A stretch of 64,000 bases of DNA from Acanthochlamys bracteata (taxonomy: Eukaryota; Streptophyta; Magnoliopsida; Pandanales; Velloziaceae): NCBI GenBank assembly GCA_019914995.1, contig CM034130.1, positions 4,526,001 through 4,590,000 on the forward strand, given 5' to 3'. The notes under the pieces are model-generated. The model ran no database searches, was not told the DNA's origin, and worked only from the letters and a program-made list of their open reading frames with translations. This document shows positions 1-12,310 of the stretch, one piece after another; position 1 is the first letter of the stretch, and the number at the start of each line of letters is the position of its first letter. Made by a program: the position numbers and the translations under genes.

Positions 1-880
1 CATTTTCTTGAAAATTTTATTTTGTGCTTTTGTTCTGTTCGTAATTATTTCATATTTTATTTTCTGATACTTGTCTAGGTTTTATCTCTCAGTTTTTATT
101 TCTTTAGCATCTTATTATTATTATCATCCTTGTTGTTGTTATCTTTTTGCTTATTCACTCATGTAAATGCTTTTTGGTACATTAGATAATTAGAGACAAC
201 ACAATATAAAATTAAGGATAAGTTTAGAAGTAAACTAGGTTTACTTTGTATTTGTTTGTGGATGTAGCTTACGTTAGCCTTTCGTTGATGGTTTTGATTT
301 TCTGATATTTTGGCTGGTAGCCTGCGCCATTAACTGATGACTCTGCCTTTTCCATGTTTCGAAGTGAGCAAGCCTCACTTTATTCTATCTTTTCTTACTA
401 AAATATGATGAAAAGATAATAGGAGAGGGATGTAATAAAGTAGAAAGAATGAGCAAGAAAGATGATGAGACTAGGTAGAAAAATTATAGAATTAGTAAAA
501 AATATAGAATACTCTTAAGCATAGAGTCCAACATATTACATCATCAAGATACTGCCATTAAAGAGGGAAAAGCATACATTTGTTGGTTTGTATTGCCCAG
601 TACTACATACAACCCTTAACTGCACAGGAAAGGTTAACAAATTGGAATCAGTACCGAGATGGAATCATACCAATGTAACAATAATATGTGAAAGTAATTT
701 TGATATGATAATTTTCATGTATAAGATCTTCATTTTGGTTCTGTTGTAACTGTATGCTGAAACACTATCACATGTTTATCTCCCTGACCAGGGCATTAGT
801 GTTGGGCCTACTTTACCTTTTAAGTTGCCTACTTATCTTTGGTAATTCTTAAGCAATTGACACTTTCTGTTATACGTCAG

Positions 881-993
881 CCACACCTGCTGCATCAACT
901 GGACCAAACAATGGAGCTGCACAAGGTCTTGTTTACATGGGAATGCCTGGTATGATGGGTTTGATCTTATTCTGGTTTTCACTTGTGGCTTAG
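881..993 (+). CDS. Possible 3'-terminal exon of an unrecognised gene (partial)
   Basis: An acceptor-like pyrimidine stretch ending in CAG precedes an open frame that enters in phase 2 and codes for 36 residues before a TAG at 991-993. The peptide begins TPAASTGPNNGAAQGLVYMG, is rich in Gly, Ala and Met, and ends in a short hydrophobic run (LILFWFSLVA). The rest of the gene would lie upstream, beyond the window edge or in exons I could not identify in 1-870. Alternatively, the exon stops at the GT of the CCTG|GTATGA donor-like site near 949 and continues elsewhere. I recognise no family, so function is unknown. This is inferred from coding appearance and splice signals only. Confidence 0.35.
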
Positions 994-999
994 AGACAC

Positions 1000-2440
1000 G
1001 GGCGTCGTCATATTTAGGTGTCAGACAGAGTTGTGTCTTTGATATACTATTTACTCTGGCTTTTTTTTTTTTTGTATGTTGTGCTCTTCTGATTGGGTAT
1101 AACTTGGAACCTTCTTGTTACTATGATCAAGATTGATTTTGTTGATGTGTTCTTTATTTAAGGACAAATTTGGTATGAACATACGATTGTTTTCGTGCGT
1201 TTCTTCTAGGGCACACTAAACTTATGTATTATGAAGAATCGAAGTCATGTTCACTTTTATTGTTCTAATCCTTTGCACTTATGTTTGCATTACGTTTGAT
1301 TGCTTAAAAGGCGAGCTGGATTCATTGTCAATTAAGAACAATGTTGTGGGCCGTCTATCCTCCTGAACCAACTTGATGGTTCCATAAAATGGAGATCCTC
1401 TGGCTTAATGTCATTCTGCGAATTTGCCGAATTGCCTTGTTAAATTTTCCAACCCAAAGAGTGTTCTTTCACCCAAAGAAGTGAATTTTTTTAATATATA
1501 ATATGGTAATAATTTATTTTTAATTTATTTTTGAAAAAGTTATTCGTTTTAGAAAATTGCTTTCCGTATTGAAGAACACACCCAAAGTCTCACTTTTGGT
1601 ATTGTTTCTTCCTCCGCTGAACTCATATATCCTAGCTTTTACATGCATTATGTTCTAATGTTAAACCCTATTGCGTTGTGCTCGTTGCTATCAGTTATCA
1701 TATTGCGTGCTCACCTTGTCTGTTATCATATTACATACTTGAAGATGTTGATGCAGCCCAGTCGCCACATAGTAAATGAGAAGTTACGTATGCAATTTCT
1801 ACATTTTATGATTCAACTTAAACAAACTTCCAATTCTTGTGAAAATAATTTGGTCAAATGTCTACATGGAACGCGTTAGATTTAGTTGGATCGTGTTTGG
1901 CCAATAATCACAGCTAGCAATCACCTTGTTATTCACCGTGGAATGCAAGAGGATATGAATACGTTGTATTTATATTTCTATTCGAGCTTCGTTGTAGTCT
2001 TTGGGCAAAATAGCTTATTAGAATAAGTAGTCCGTTAATATAATAAATTAATCTATGAAGAGGCAGAACTCTTTTGGTTTTTTTTATGACGACTTAGTTA
2101 CTCTGTAGCAAACTGAAATCAATTATTCGTGTTTTTTCTACTGAAGCATTTATATATTTAATGTCATTAAGTGGGGATACGCATTGCTTAAAGAAAAATA
2201 AATTTATGTTAAGAGCAAACTTTCTTGTTTTTATGAACTCAAATATTCAACTTTTAATATAAAATATTTTCTCTAAGTCTAACCATTAAATGAAAACATG
2301 GTTCATAAATTGAGCACTGATCTCATGGCGATGATAACTCTTACTTTTTGAAAGATTGATTTGTGACTAATGATTAGAAATTATTCCTACTTCATATTAA
2401 AGCAACCAATCATATCAACGCATTTCCGCATAAAAGCAAA
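1000..2440. other. Non-coding stretch downstream of the possible terminal exon
   Basis: I see no protein-like open frame beyond short chance ones. The first few hundred bases, T-rich and unique-looking, could be the 3' untranslated region of the partial gene before it. The rest is AT-rich intergenic DNA. Confidence 0.4.
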
Positions 2441-2448
2441 AACTTTTG

Positions 2449-2695
2449 TTTATAAAATATAACTTTTCTAAAATAAAAAATATTTTTAATTTTTTTAAAA
2501 ATGATTTTATTTTTTATTTTTAAAAAAATAATAAAAATATGCAATAAAAAGATCTCATTCCGTAGAATTTTTTTACATTTTTTAAATTTTTAAATAAATT
2601 TTTTATATACTTATAAAATATATATTGAAAAATATAAAATAGAAAAAAGTTAAAAAGCAGTCTTTGAAAAGCTCTTCCAAACGCGAAGTTGAGAG
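2449..2695 (+). repeat. AT-rich MITE family A, copy 1
   Basis: About 250 bp of almost pure A/T. It shares an ordered series of blocks with other copies in the window: TATAAAAT start, ATTTTTAATTTTTTTAAAA, AATATGCAATAAAAAGATCT, ACATTTTTTAAATTTTTAAA, TTATAAAATATATATTGAAA, and an AAGCTCTTCCAAACG end. Blocks run in the same order on the same strand as the copies at 13,535 and 36,170, and in reverse at 36,541 and 59,405. Confidence 0.6.
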
Positions 2696-3800
2696 TTGAG
2701 CTAGTCATGCTATTTGGATTGAAAAATAAACCCCAAAAATTTTATAAAATAAATAAATTCTATATTTAGATATTTATCTTATGTAGTTGTCTATATAAAT
2801 AATATATTTGTATTTTCAGACTCTTCCAAAAAACATAATATATTTACTCACAATAGTGCAATTACTACTGAAATTCAAATATTTCCGGTTAAACAGAGCA
2901 TCCCTGACAGTGGCTTTCACGTCAGAGCTCAGCGTTAATTCCAGCCTCTTTCTAGGAAGCATATTCAACCACTAGTCTATACCTCTGCTTCAGAAGTACC
3001 GAGGACAGTTATGTTTCATTTTCTACTCTATGGCGTACTAACTCATGATCATCGAAGGTGCCTTTAAACTGTAAGTTTCTCAACTCACCATTTTTTTATA
3101 CTACTATAAGCAAATAACGAAAATACTTCCTACAACTAAGACTAGCATGATGTTAATTAAACCAAAAAATGTTGTGAAGGAAACCATACCGGTACTGTCA
3201 AAGTGAACTTTCGACTTTACGCGACAAGCACCAAATCTCTGAAAGATGACGGGAGATGGACGAAGAAGACATAAGGCTCAGATAGATGAAATAACAACGT
3301 GGGAGAGACAAAGGACGAGGAAGAGACAATGGCTCTGATATTAGATCGGATACAAAAAACCCAACGGGGGAGGCACGAAGGACGCATAAAGGATAGAAGA
3401 AAATCACACTAAGGAGAGACAAAGATAACTCAGAGAGATGATATGTCTAAAGACTTTCCTTTTATTCAAAAGTGGTATGAGGGGTGTCGTCAACCAAGAG
3501 GGAAGCCCCATATAAGGTTTGTTGGTTGTATAATAATCTTAAAAGTGTACTTTTAAGTGAAATGTTGCCTAGTTTTGTATTCTAATATCTATTCATAAAG
3601 ACCATTATCCATAAATGAAACTTATTATTCTATTAATTTGTTCCTTCTAAACTTGAGAATTTTTTACTAAGTAATGCAAAAAGAAAAATAATATATCATA
3701 ATGTCCTATCTCTTTAATAAAAGATGTATCGTTGTATATAGACAAGTGATATACACAATATCCTCTTTATACACTCTTTTGCACTCTCCATCGATTGGAT

Positions 3801-4110
3801 GGTTGTGATTCAACCTATGTTTTTAATAAAAAGTAATCCGTTAGCTCTTTGTGTTCAGCATTGATTGATTTAATCATACATATTCAATCAACTAAGCATG
3901 TATAAGAGACCCCTCTCATTTTAGGTTATATTACTATATACAAAGAAGAGATATAAATACTTTCACATCTATAGATACTACTCTATTTTCTGTACAAAAT
4001 GGTTGTGATTGAACAGGCGATTTTTAGGAAAAAAATGATCTGTTATCTTCTATGTCCCTGATCGCTTAGTTTAATCACACCTGAGATCATATGAACGTGT
4101 ATAAGTGGGG
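3801..4110 (+). repeat. Diverged tandem repeat, period about 200 bp
   Basis: The word GGTTGTGATT occurs at 3801 and again at 4001. Both are followed by similar text: an A-rich run, AATCCGTTA versus GATCTGTTA, a TTTAATCA word, and a GTATAAG word about 100 bp on. The two copies are clearly diverged, so this is an old duplication, perhaps inside a transposon relic. Confidence 0.4.
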
Positions 4111-6699
4111 AGTGCGAATTTCAATGAATTTATCTTCGAAACCACCGGACTATCTAATGCATAACATCTTTCCCTTATGTAAATGATTAAACGAGAAAGC
4201 CACTATACCAATTCTATAGGTTTTGTCTCATTTTTTTGTAAATATTTCTACAGAGAAGGTAGTTGTGGTTGTTAACACAAAGGTGATTAATAGGCGAATG
4301 GAGAGGGATTCGAAGTGATACTTCGAGTTAAGGGATTTGAAGCAAAAATAGAGGACCAGGGATCCCATTTGGATGTTGTTTTGTCTCGTTGAGCAATCTC
4401 CCAATTCCAAGAGAAGTGAGGTGTTCAAAGTACTCTTCATATTGGTTGCTATGATGTTTAATTGCTCTTACAACCTAAATTCACCTTGAGGCTAGATTTG
4501 ATTTGCAATAAAAGGGAGTTTTTTTGGCACTATAGGAAACTTGTTAGATCAACTCAGTGGAGACAAAGAAGAATTTGATGATTTCCGTGAGGTTGAAATG
4601 TAATTCTCCATAAAATCACTAGTTTATATTTGTTGAAATAGTTCAACAAGAAAAGTAAGAAAAATTTTAAACATACAGATGAAACTGAAAAATAAATTTT
4701 GATATTTTCGATTGGTTCTATATCAACGTGTATATGTATATAAGCGCTACCGAGATTATAGACTCGGACAAACTTTTTATATTGCTGAAATACTTTTTCA
4801 AAACAAGAAAATCTAGATAGTTTGGAAACTAGATCTGTTTAAGAAGGATTTTATTGGAATATTTCAAAATTTTTCTATTTTAGTTGTGCATGACTAAATA
4901 TTATGAAGACTATTAATATTTTATATAAAGTATGCAGTACAGTACAAGGTGAATAAAAGATTATCCATGTATGCTAGAGTTGAAAACTTTCTAAAGTTTT
5001 CTATTTGGGCTACATATTAACAATATATATTTGGTGTATTAATATTTTCCTAATGTATGTGAAACGATTTTGTAATATGAGAAGAAAAATTAATAAATAT
5101 ATATTAAGTATTGATCATTATCGAGTTTACAACGTACATATACATACTATACATAGTATGTTATAAATATAGTGTTGATATGGTTATTAAATCCCGATTT
5201 AAATTCTAAAATCTTATGATTTTATAAATTTACATCAAGAAAACAATTCTACTTCACACAAAATCGCATTTTTTATTAAAATTCAAGATCAAGATTTTAA
5301 TGGTAAAATCATTAAAATCATAAGTTCACACCGATTATACAATTTTAGTTTGGAGGAGTTTTACACAGTTAATTTTGTTTGGAGAGGTTTTTGCGACATT
5401 GATTTTATAGGCAATTTCTTATTGTGGCCACGATTTCTTAGCCTAAATTTATTTTCTTTTTTAGATCGGAGAGGAATTTCTCCAAATTTTCTCTAGATGT
5501 TTTGTTTCTTCGTCCATTAGAAGAGATTTCATAGTAGCTGAGAGGGAAAAAAATTGTTGTTTTGATTCGAGGGCTTTTCTTAATTTGTCGAATCTATAAA
5601 GGTCATCAGGAGTTCTAATTCAATTCAAGTGCTTCTTCAATTCTTCTGGTATGTGTTTTTTTGTTATCTAGATAGGAATTGGGATTATAGCGAGTTGAGT
5701 TTATCAATTTTAAATTCCACAACGGGGAACTTACTCTAATTTGTAATGTTGAAATTTACATTAAGTGTCATGGACTTGTATCTAGATCATGGTTTGATTC
5801 CATAACTAATCTTGTTCTTCTCTTCCGTTTCTTTTATTTAAGAGATTTATGTTTTTGATTGTTATAGTGTTTTTCAAATGAATTTTTGTTTTTCACTTTA
5901 GTTTGGAGTAGCTCTTAAGAGTTAAGACAAAAATAAACTTGTAATGAAATTTTAGGCAAACAAGTCTTTTGGTCTTATACACTAAAATGACCTCATTCGT
6001 GCTTTAGTTTTAGTTGGATTCAATGTTATAGTTCTTGTAATTTCTTATATATGGCATTTTCATATGCTCTGCTCAAAACCTTCAGTGTTAGATGGTGAAT
6101 GATACATGTTAATGTCCAGAACTTGGTCTTTACTCATACATGCTTATCAAAGAATAGACTGGTTAATGATGGTTGGGTTGTTTTCCTGATCAGTATGAAG
6201 TAGCCATAAGTAACACTATAATAAGCCTGAACATAATTCCAAACCTGAAATATTAGCACCAAAAGCTGATCTTGGCACCGGAAGCAAACACTAGCAAAAG
6301 CATAAGCAAATATGAGGTTAGTTTGAAAACTTTGGTACTCATTCTTCATGGTAAACACTTGAAACCACAAACCTCAACATTATTAATTTTTTAAAGCTAA
6401 AAAGAACATATTTTGAATTTTTAGCAATGACGTTATTTTGGTGGTATAGAAGGATTAAAATAATTTTAACAAATATTGTCTAAAATTTTAAAGGTATTAA
6501 AAAAATTATAAAAAATTACCGGCACATAAAATCTTAAGATTATAAACAAAACTTGATTGCAATCCTACTTAAATGGAACGATTAATTTAAAATTTTAATT
6601 TTGACAATCTTGACTGTTAGTGTAGAATCTAGTATAGATATATTCTAACGTAAAATACTATTATAGTAAAACTATATCCACCCTCATTCAAATCGTGGT

Positions 6700-8100
6700 A
6701 GATCAACCTATATAGGTTTGTCCAATAATATCTAAAACCTTAGTATGGGATGTGACTTTATGAAGAAAGATATTAGCGACTAATTGTTTTTTAAGAGATT
6801 AGTTGGTATTGATCTAGACAAAATATAGACTATTTTACGTGAAAACATGATATTAATGATTAACCTTCTTGTAAGGATAGTTGCTATTGACTTTGTATGA
6901 AAAATTGACTAATTAAGTTAATAGAAAAAAATAAAAGAAATTGGTTAGTGACTTGTAAACGCGTAAAACATACAAATTGATATGCAACGCTCGCCGACGG
7001 CTTCACGAATCAAGGTAAGACCTAGTGGCGGCTTTACAAGCACCAAAACTTTTTTATTTTATTCTTTAATCTCTCTATAAGAGTTGCATACAATTTATAA
7101 GAGAATGATTACTATTTGTTGCATTTTTAGAATGAAATCTGTAGATTGAGTGGTGATGGTTGATTGTAGATTGCCTTAATAGGCATAACGGTTAGTTTCT
7201 CATGTGACTAGTAGTGTTATCATTTCATCACCCTAAGAGGTAATCGCGTCTTTAGGGTTAACGGAAGTCGTTGCTTAGAAATTTAACTTCGGCCAATATC
7301 ATCAATAGTTGGTAGAACTGGATCGACATCGATCAGATCGACGGGCATCAACGCCTAACCCCTTCTTTCGTCGTCGCTATTTCCTTGGCCATGCCCTAGG
7401 CTCTTGCTAGTCGCTCATGCTTTCTCGAAAGTTGACCACATGCTCCTCTTTTGCTGATTTTTCATCAAGCACAACTAGTTTCAGTGTTGATCCCTGATGC
7501 TTAACGTAATAGCAACTTATAATTACTTTGGTCGTTATTTTTCAATCGATACCAACTAGCTAAGTTTCTTAATCCCTATGTTCTTGTAACGTCAACTAAT
7601 GTGTGCAGGTCGTAATTACTTTCAGAAAAAACAACCTTTTCATTTTGGTCGCTATTGTGCTGTAGTGGCGACCTTTTTTTCTTGGTCGCTAATTCTGTAA
7701 TTGTAAAAGAGAAATTTTCAAATGAGCAATTTTAAATGAGAGATCAATTACATCATTTTTATGAACTGAAGATTGCTTATGGTGGAAGAGGAATTCTTAT
7801 ATTTTAGTGGAAATATATTTCAAATATTATTATATCTGTAAGCATATCAGATAAACGAATAGTTGACTCATGAACTATATATAAAGCTTCGTCGCATAAA
7901 CTGATGAGCGTATTTAAATCCTACTAAATATAGACGACTAATTAGTCAGTTTGTATATCTCTATTTTGACCGAACCTAATATTTTTCGTGTAGTCAGTAT
8001 TATTACTTAGTTTATTTTTTATACATCGATGATCACATATGATACTTGGAGGATGAGTTGGGAGAATGAGTCGAGAAGTGATTTACCTTCAATTGACTAA
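6700..8100. mobile_element. Possible CACTA-type transposon relic
   Basis: The stretch carries many scattered, partly inverted words of the type GTCGCTAATT, GTGGCGACCT and GTTGCTATTGAC, as seen in the subterminal repeats of plant CACTA (En/Spm) elements. I could not define termini, a target duplication or any transposase frame. The call rests on word character only. Confidence 0.2.
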
Positions 8101-8439
8101 AATTAACGGCGGGAGGACGAGTCGACGTCAGTCAAGAAAACACACAAAATTACGGTTCCAACAGTGGTGCTGACGAGCTCAATTCGGTGTCCGCAAAGAA
8201 ATCGTGAGCAAATTGGATTCAAAAAAAGATGTCGGAGGAAAAAAGAGAAAGATCTGGGTCGGGGAAGCAAACTGTTGCTATAGGAGAAAAAAATCGCGGT
8301 TGCGAAAGAGCGAGGGCGATCGGGTGCGATTAAGAGAAATGAGAGAATGAGACGGCTGAGAGAGTGAGCAGAGACCTTATAAAGTCTAAAATTTCGTGAA
8401 TTTATGATGGGCAAAACGGATAATTCACAATATGAAAGT

Positions 8440-8602
8440 AAAAAGCCCCATGCTGCTTTTCTGGAAAAGCATTATTCTGATGCTTTTATTTTTCAGTAAA
8501 TAAGCAGCTTATTTCTATGAGAAGCTGTAGTTGCCAAATAAACTTTTTATTACTAGCTGTTTTTTTTCGAGTAAAAGCCGCAAAACGCGCTGTCAAACAT
8601 GG
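8440..8602. repeat. Terminus-like repeat ending in CAAACATGGCC (copy 1)
   Basis: A segment with several AGCAGCTT / AAGCTGTAG words ends in TCAAACATGGCC. A related segment with AAGCAGCTT near its start ends in CCAAACATGGCC at 11,687. The reverse complement, GGCCATGTTTG followed by AGCTGCTT words, resembles termini of non-autonomous plant DNA transposons. I could not find a matching inverted end nearby. Confidence 0.35.
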
Positions 8603-8823
8603 CCTATATCTCGATCATGTTTCTCAATAAATAAATTATAATGGTAAATCTTTTTTTGGCAGAGGTTAGTTAGAAGAACCCATTAGTCTATCTTCACCTT
8701 TGATTTAATTGATAGATTGTTATGTTATTTTGATATTTGATTAAGATATATATTTGGTCGTGGATTGATTCTTATGACTTTTGTGTTTTCTGTGCTCCAA
8801 TTTTCTTACTAGCTCTAGTGTTT

Positions 8824-9399
8824 TTGATCTTGCATGGAAGCTAAAGATTGATTCTTTGTTGGGTAGTGGTGTGCTTCTTTTCTTATTCCTGTTGTTTGTG
8901 TTTTGTACTAAGTTTCTCTTTATGTTTCTCAACATATAATATATTTGAGTGAATCTTAAGAAGCTAATGTTGTTTCTATGTTCTATATGTTCATGCTCAT
9001 TCACCCCTCTTCCAATTGATCTTGCATGGAAGCTAAAGATTGATTCTTTGTTGGGTAGTGGTGTGCTTCTTTTCTTATTCCTGTTGTTTGTGTTTTGTAC
9101 TAAGTTTCTCTTTATGTTTCTCAACATATAATATATTTGAGTGAATCTTAAGAAGCTAATGTTGTTTCTATGTTCTATATGTTCATACTCATTCACCCCT
9201 CTTCCAATTGATCTTGCATGGAAGCTAAAGATTGATTCTTTGTTGGGTAGTGGTGTGCTTCTTTTCTTATTCCTGTTGTTTGTGTTTTGTACTAAGTTTC
9301 TCTTTATGTTTCTCAACATATAATATATTTGAGTGAATCTTAAGAAGCTAATGTTGTTTCTATGTTCTATATGTTCATGCTCATTCACCCCTCTTCCAA
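8824..9399 (+). repeat. Perfect-period 192-bp tandem repeat, three copies
   Basis: Copies start at 8824, 9016 and 9208 with the motif TTGATCTTGCATGGAAGC and run to 9399, exactly 3 x 192 bp. The copies are almost identical; one difference I saw is CATGCTC versus CATACTC. The near identity implies very recent amplification. Since 192 is divisible by 3, open frames run straight through on both strands, including a 234-codon minus-strand frame (8741-9445). That is a by-product of the repeat and not evidence of a protein. Confidence 0.9.
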
Positions 9400-11570
9400 A
9401 TTTTTGTTTGATTGGGTGGTTGATCATATCTATTTGATTTCGCAAAATTTACAATGGCAATTTGATGATCGCCTCTAAAGCAAAATATAAACAAAACCCA
9501 ACTTCAACTGTTGCATGGAACTTTTACACAAATGATCTGTTCAATGAAACCTATTGGTTTATTAGTATATAAAAAGCTATTTTGATGTTGTAGTAGCTTA
9601 GCATATGAAAAACTAGTTTAATATGGAATGACACTTAAAAAACTTCATATGGGCAGCAGTAGCCTAAGTTCTCAATTTGATTAATTTCAAAATTAGGTTT
9701 TAAATTCACATTATGCCAAGTGCACTTTCTATAATTTGTTTCTAGTGTTATGTTTCTTTACTGCAATGCATTCTGGGTCTGTTTAGAATACTCAAGTAGT
9801 TATGGTCAATTCATTTCCTAAATAGTTCTTTTTCCAATAGTCAGGTATATCAAGTCATAGTCAGTGCATGTTTAAAAGTGCTTTAGGTGCTTTTGTTTTC
9901 CAACTTAGGCCCTAACTAATTCAACTTCATAACTTACCTAAGCTCTATATTAGCTATATGTCTAGAACAAGTTCACTTTGAACAAATCTATAATGTATTC
10001 ATATATATGGTAATTGGAACCCCTTACTGAGTTGTTGAAAGTAGAATTTAAATTGCTAAATCCTGACTGACTTAACATGTAGGTTTTATATGCTTAAGAC
10101 AATTAAGTGTTGCATGCCTATAGTACTGCATGGATATTGACAGTGTCGGTTTGCATATAAGCATGGGAATCATATCAAACTTGAGCTCCTATATAAAATT
10201 AGGCCTGAAATGTGTGTCACACCACTCACGTACAGATGAGACTGTACAATATGCTTAAAAGAAGTTAGCAATATGTGACTTGATACATGGATTACCTACT
10301 TTGAGTTCCCTGAGAGACTTGATATATTTTTGAGTTTGAGTTTGTAACTACAGATGTTGTTAGAGAAGGGTATCCTGTAAGATACTACTGTGGGTTTTAG
10401 AGTGTTAATGGTATAATAGTGCTTTTAGGTAGCAAGGTGGCATTTATCACATTTAATTTCTAATTTCATCTCTACTTATATAGTCAGGTTAGGCTCAATC
10501 AATTTCTATTCTTACAGTTAGATTGCAGCTTGGGATATACATACTCAAACTGATGTATGCTTGCTATTTCGTTTTTTGAATTTCAGGTACCATGTATTCA
10601 GGAACCATGACATTTTAGGAAGACTGCATGAGTGAAGAGCATTGCATGAGTAAATAATGTTACCAACAAGAAGGAAATCCCTTCAGAGACTATGACATTC
10701 TAGGAACATTACGCAGTATGCTATTGCTGACTTCACATTTTCTTATTGATGCTTTAAAAAGAAAACATTGGCGTACTATTATTGGCTGTTGAAAGCTGGC
10801 TCTGCAAGTGGCTTTAAAACTCAGCTTACATAATTTGCGTATAACTTCAAAAAAAAAAATGTGTACCTTACAAATTTTTTAAATGATTGACATGTACATC
10901 TTTCCTCCACCCCCTGTAATAAATTTATTTGCAAGCTCTTTTTATATTGAATATGTAACTATTTATTGAACGCACACTTTTTATTGGTTTCATTGTGGTT
11001 AATGTAGTTTTACAAGTTCTTTTTAAACCATATTTAAAATTTCTTTAAGTTATTTTATATTGATACGTGAATTTTAATGAAATTGTACAAGAATTTTCTT
11101 TTAATCTATAAATATAATTTTCCCAACAATTTAAAATTTTAGTACATCTTATTTTTTATTACAAAAATTTATAATTTTTATATTAATTCATACTTATATA
11201 ATTATTATTTTTTATTCCTCATAACTTATTGATTCATAATTATTCATTATATAGAAACAACAATATATTTATATATTTAAAAATAATAATTATAAGTTAA
11301 TTTTTCAATTTATAATAATAATAATATATTAATAGATTTAAAAAGTTTAATATAAGAAAGAATTAATAAAATTTATTTTGTTATAAGAAATATTAAAATA
11401 ACAAAACTAAATAATATATGAAAAAAAGATTTTAACAATACATCACTTATTATATATTTAAGGATAATTCAGTCATTATACATCTCATTCAATTATAAGC
11501 ACAAATTTAACCAAACATATTTCTAATTTTTTTATGAAAATATTTTAAACAGTAAATTTATCCAAATAGA
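9400..11570. other. Gene-free intergenic DNA
   Basis: Moderately AT-rich, becoming extremely A/T-rich from about 10,900. An acceptor-like TTTCAG|GTACC at about 10,587 is followed by stop codons in all frames within a short distance. No protein-like frame and no RNA gene were recognised. Confidence 0.4.
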
Positions 11571-11576
11571 ATTCAA

Positions 11577-11688
11577 TAAGAAGCAGCTTTTTTAGCAAAA
11601 AAGCAACAGCCATTTGTTTAAACAAAAGCACATAAATAATAACTTTTGAATAAAAGCTATAAATTTTAAACTTAGCCAAACATGGCCA
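11577..11688. repeat. Terminus-like repeat ending in CAAACATGGCC (copy 2)
   Basis: Contains AAGCAGCTTTTT, repeated AAAAGC words and the end CCAAACATGGCC, like the segment ending at 8602. Both lie in the same orientation, so they are not the two inverted ends of one element. It lies directly upstream of the LINE relic. Confidence 0.35.
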
Positions 11689-11699
11689 TAAAAGTCAAG

Positions 11700-12310
11700 A
11701 AAGAAGGAGTTGCTCATGTTCTATATAGATATGGAGAACACTTACGATAAAGTCCCTATTGTCTTAGAAAAGAAGGACGCTCCCATTAACAATGAATATT
11801 TTGGTACTTGTTTTTTGCTTATATTGTGCTATTATTCGATGAAAATAAATCAAGCGTTAAGGATTAACTCGTACAGTGAGGAGCAACTATAAAATCAAGA
11901 TAGTTCAAGTTGAGTAAACCTAAGGTAGAATATACAGAATGCAAATGCAACTCCAAAAGAGTGATAACAATTGGTTGGTGAAATTTGGAAACCAGAAAGA
12001 ATGAATTTTTAAAATATTTGGGATCTCGTATTTAGAATGATGGATGGGGATGTTGTAAGTAGAATACAAGTTGGCGACAAAGATAAATATGTGCTTTCTG
12101 AATATTATATGACTACATAATACCGCTAAAGTTGAACAAAAAGATTTTACATAATGAAATTAAGATCAATACTTCATCATGCGGAAGGTTGGACAGTAAA
12201 ATTCAACATATGTAAAAAATAAGGGTTTCAAAGATGCGTATATTATGTTGGATAAGTGGGCACACAATAAAGGATAAGATTTCAAACGAAGAGACTAGTA
12301 AGAAAGTCGA
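11700..12310 (+). mobile_element. LINE (non-LTR retrotransposon) reverse-transcriptase relic
   Basis: Broken reading frames carry the order of motifs found in the second half of plant LINE reverse transcriptases. A DMENTYDKVP peptide near 11,730 corresponds to the DxEKAYDRVP motif. LSKPKVEYTECK lies near 11,910 and EFLKYLGSRI near 12,005. KIQHM..IRVSKMRILCWISGHT with KDKISNEE lies near 12,195-12,290. Stops and frameshifts interrupt it throughout, and no endonuclease domain or poly(A) tail was seen. It is an old, dead fragment of a retrotransposon, not a host gene. Confidence 0.75.

Larger units (their letters stand above)
2700..8430. other. Long gene-poor AT-rich region
   Basis: No open frame here looks like a protein. 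Two weak structures are visible: a diverged tandem repeat of about 200 bp at 3801-4110, and a stretch at 6700-8100 with recurring GTCGCTA / GGCGACC-type words that recalls CACTA-transposon subterminal repeats. A T-rich stretch at 5480-5650 ending in TTCTG|GTATGTG looks like a possible untranslated first exon, but I found no coding exon to join it to. Confidence 0.4.

Noticed and set aside
3198-3422. Minus-strand open frame of 74 codons
   Set aside because: No family resemblance, no neighbouring exons, and surrounding DNA is repeat-like.
8741-9445. A 234-codon minus-strand open frame built of three repeated blocks
   Set aside because: It exists because the 192-bp tandem repeat is divisible by three. 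The peptide has no family features and frames are open on both strands.
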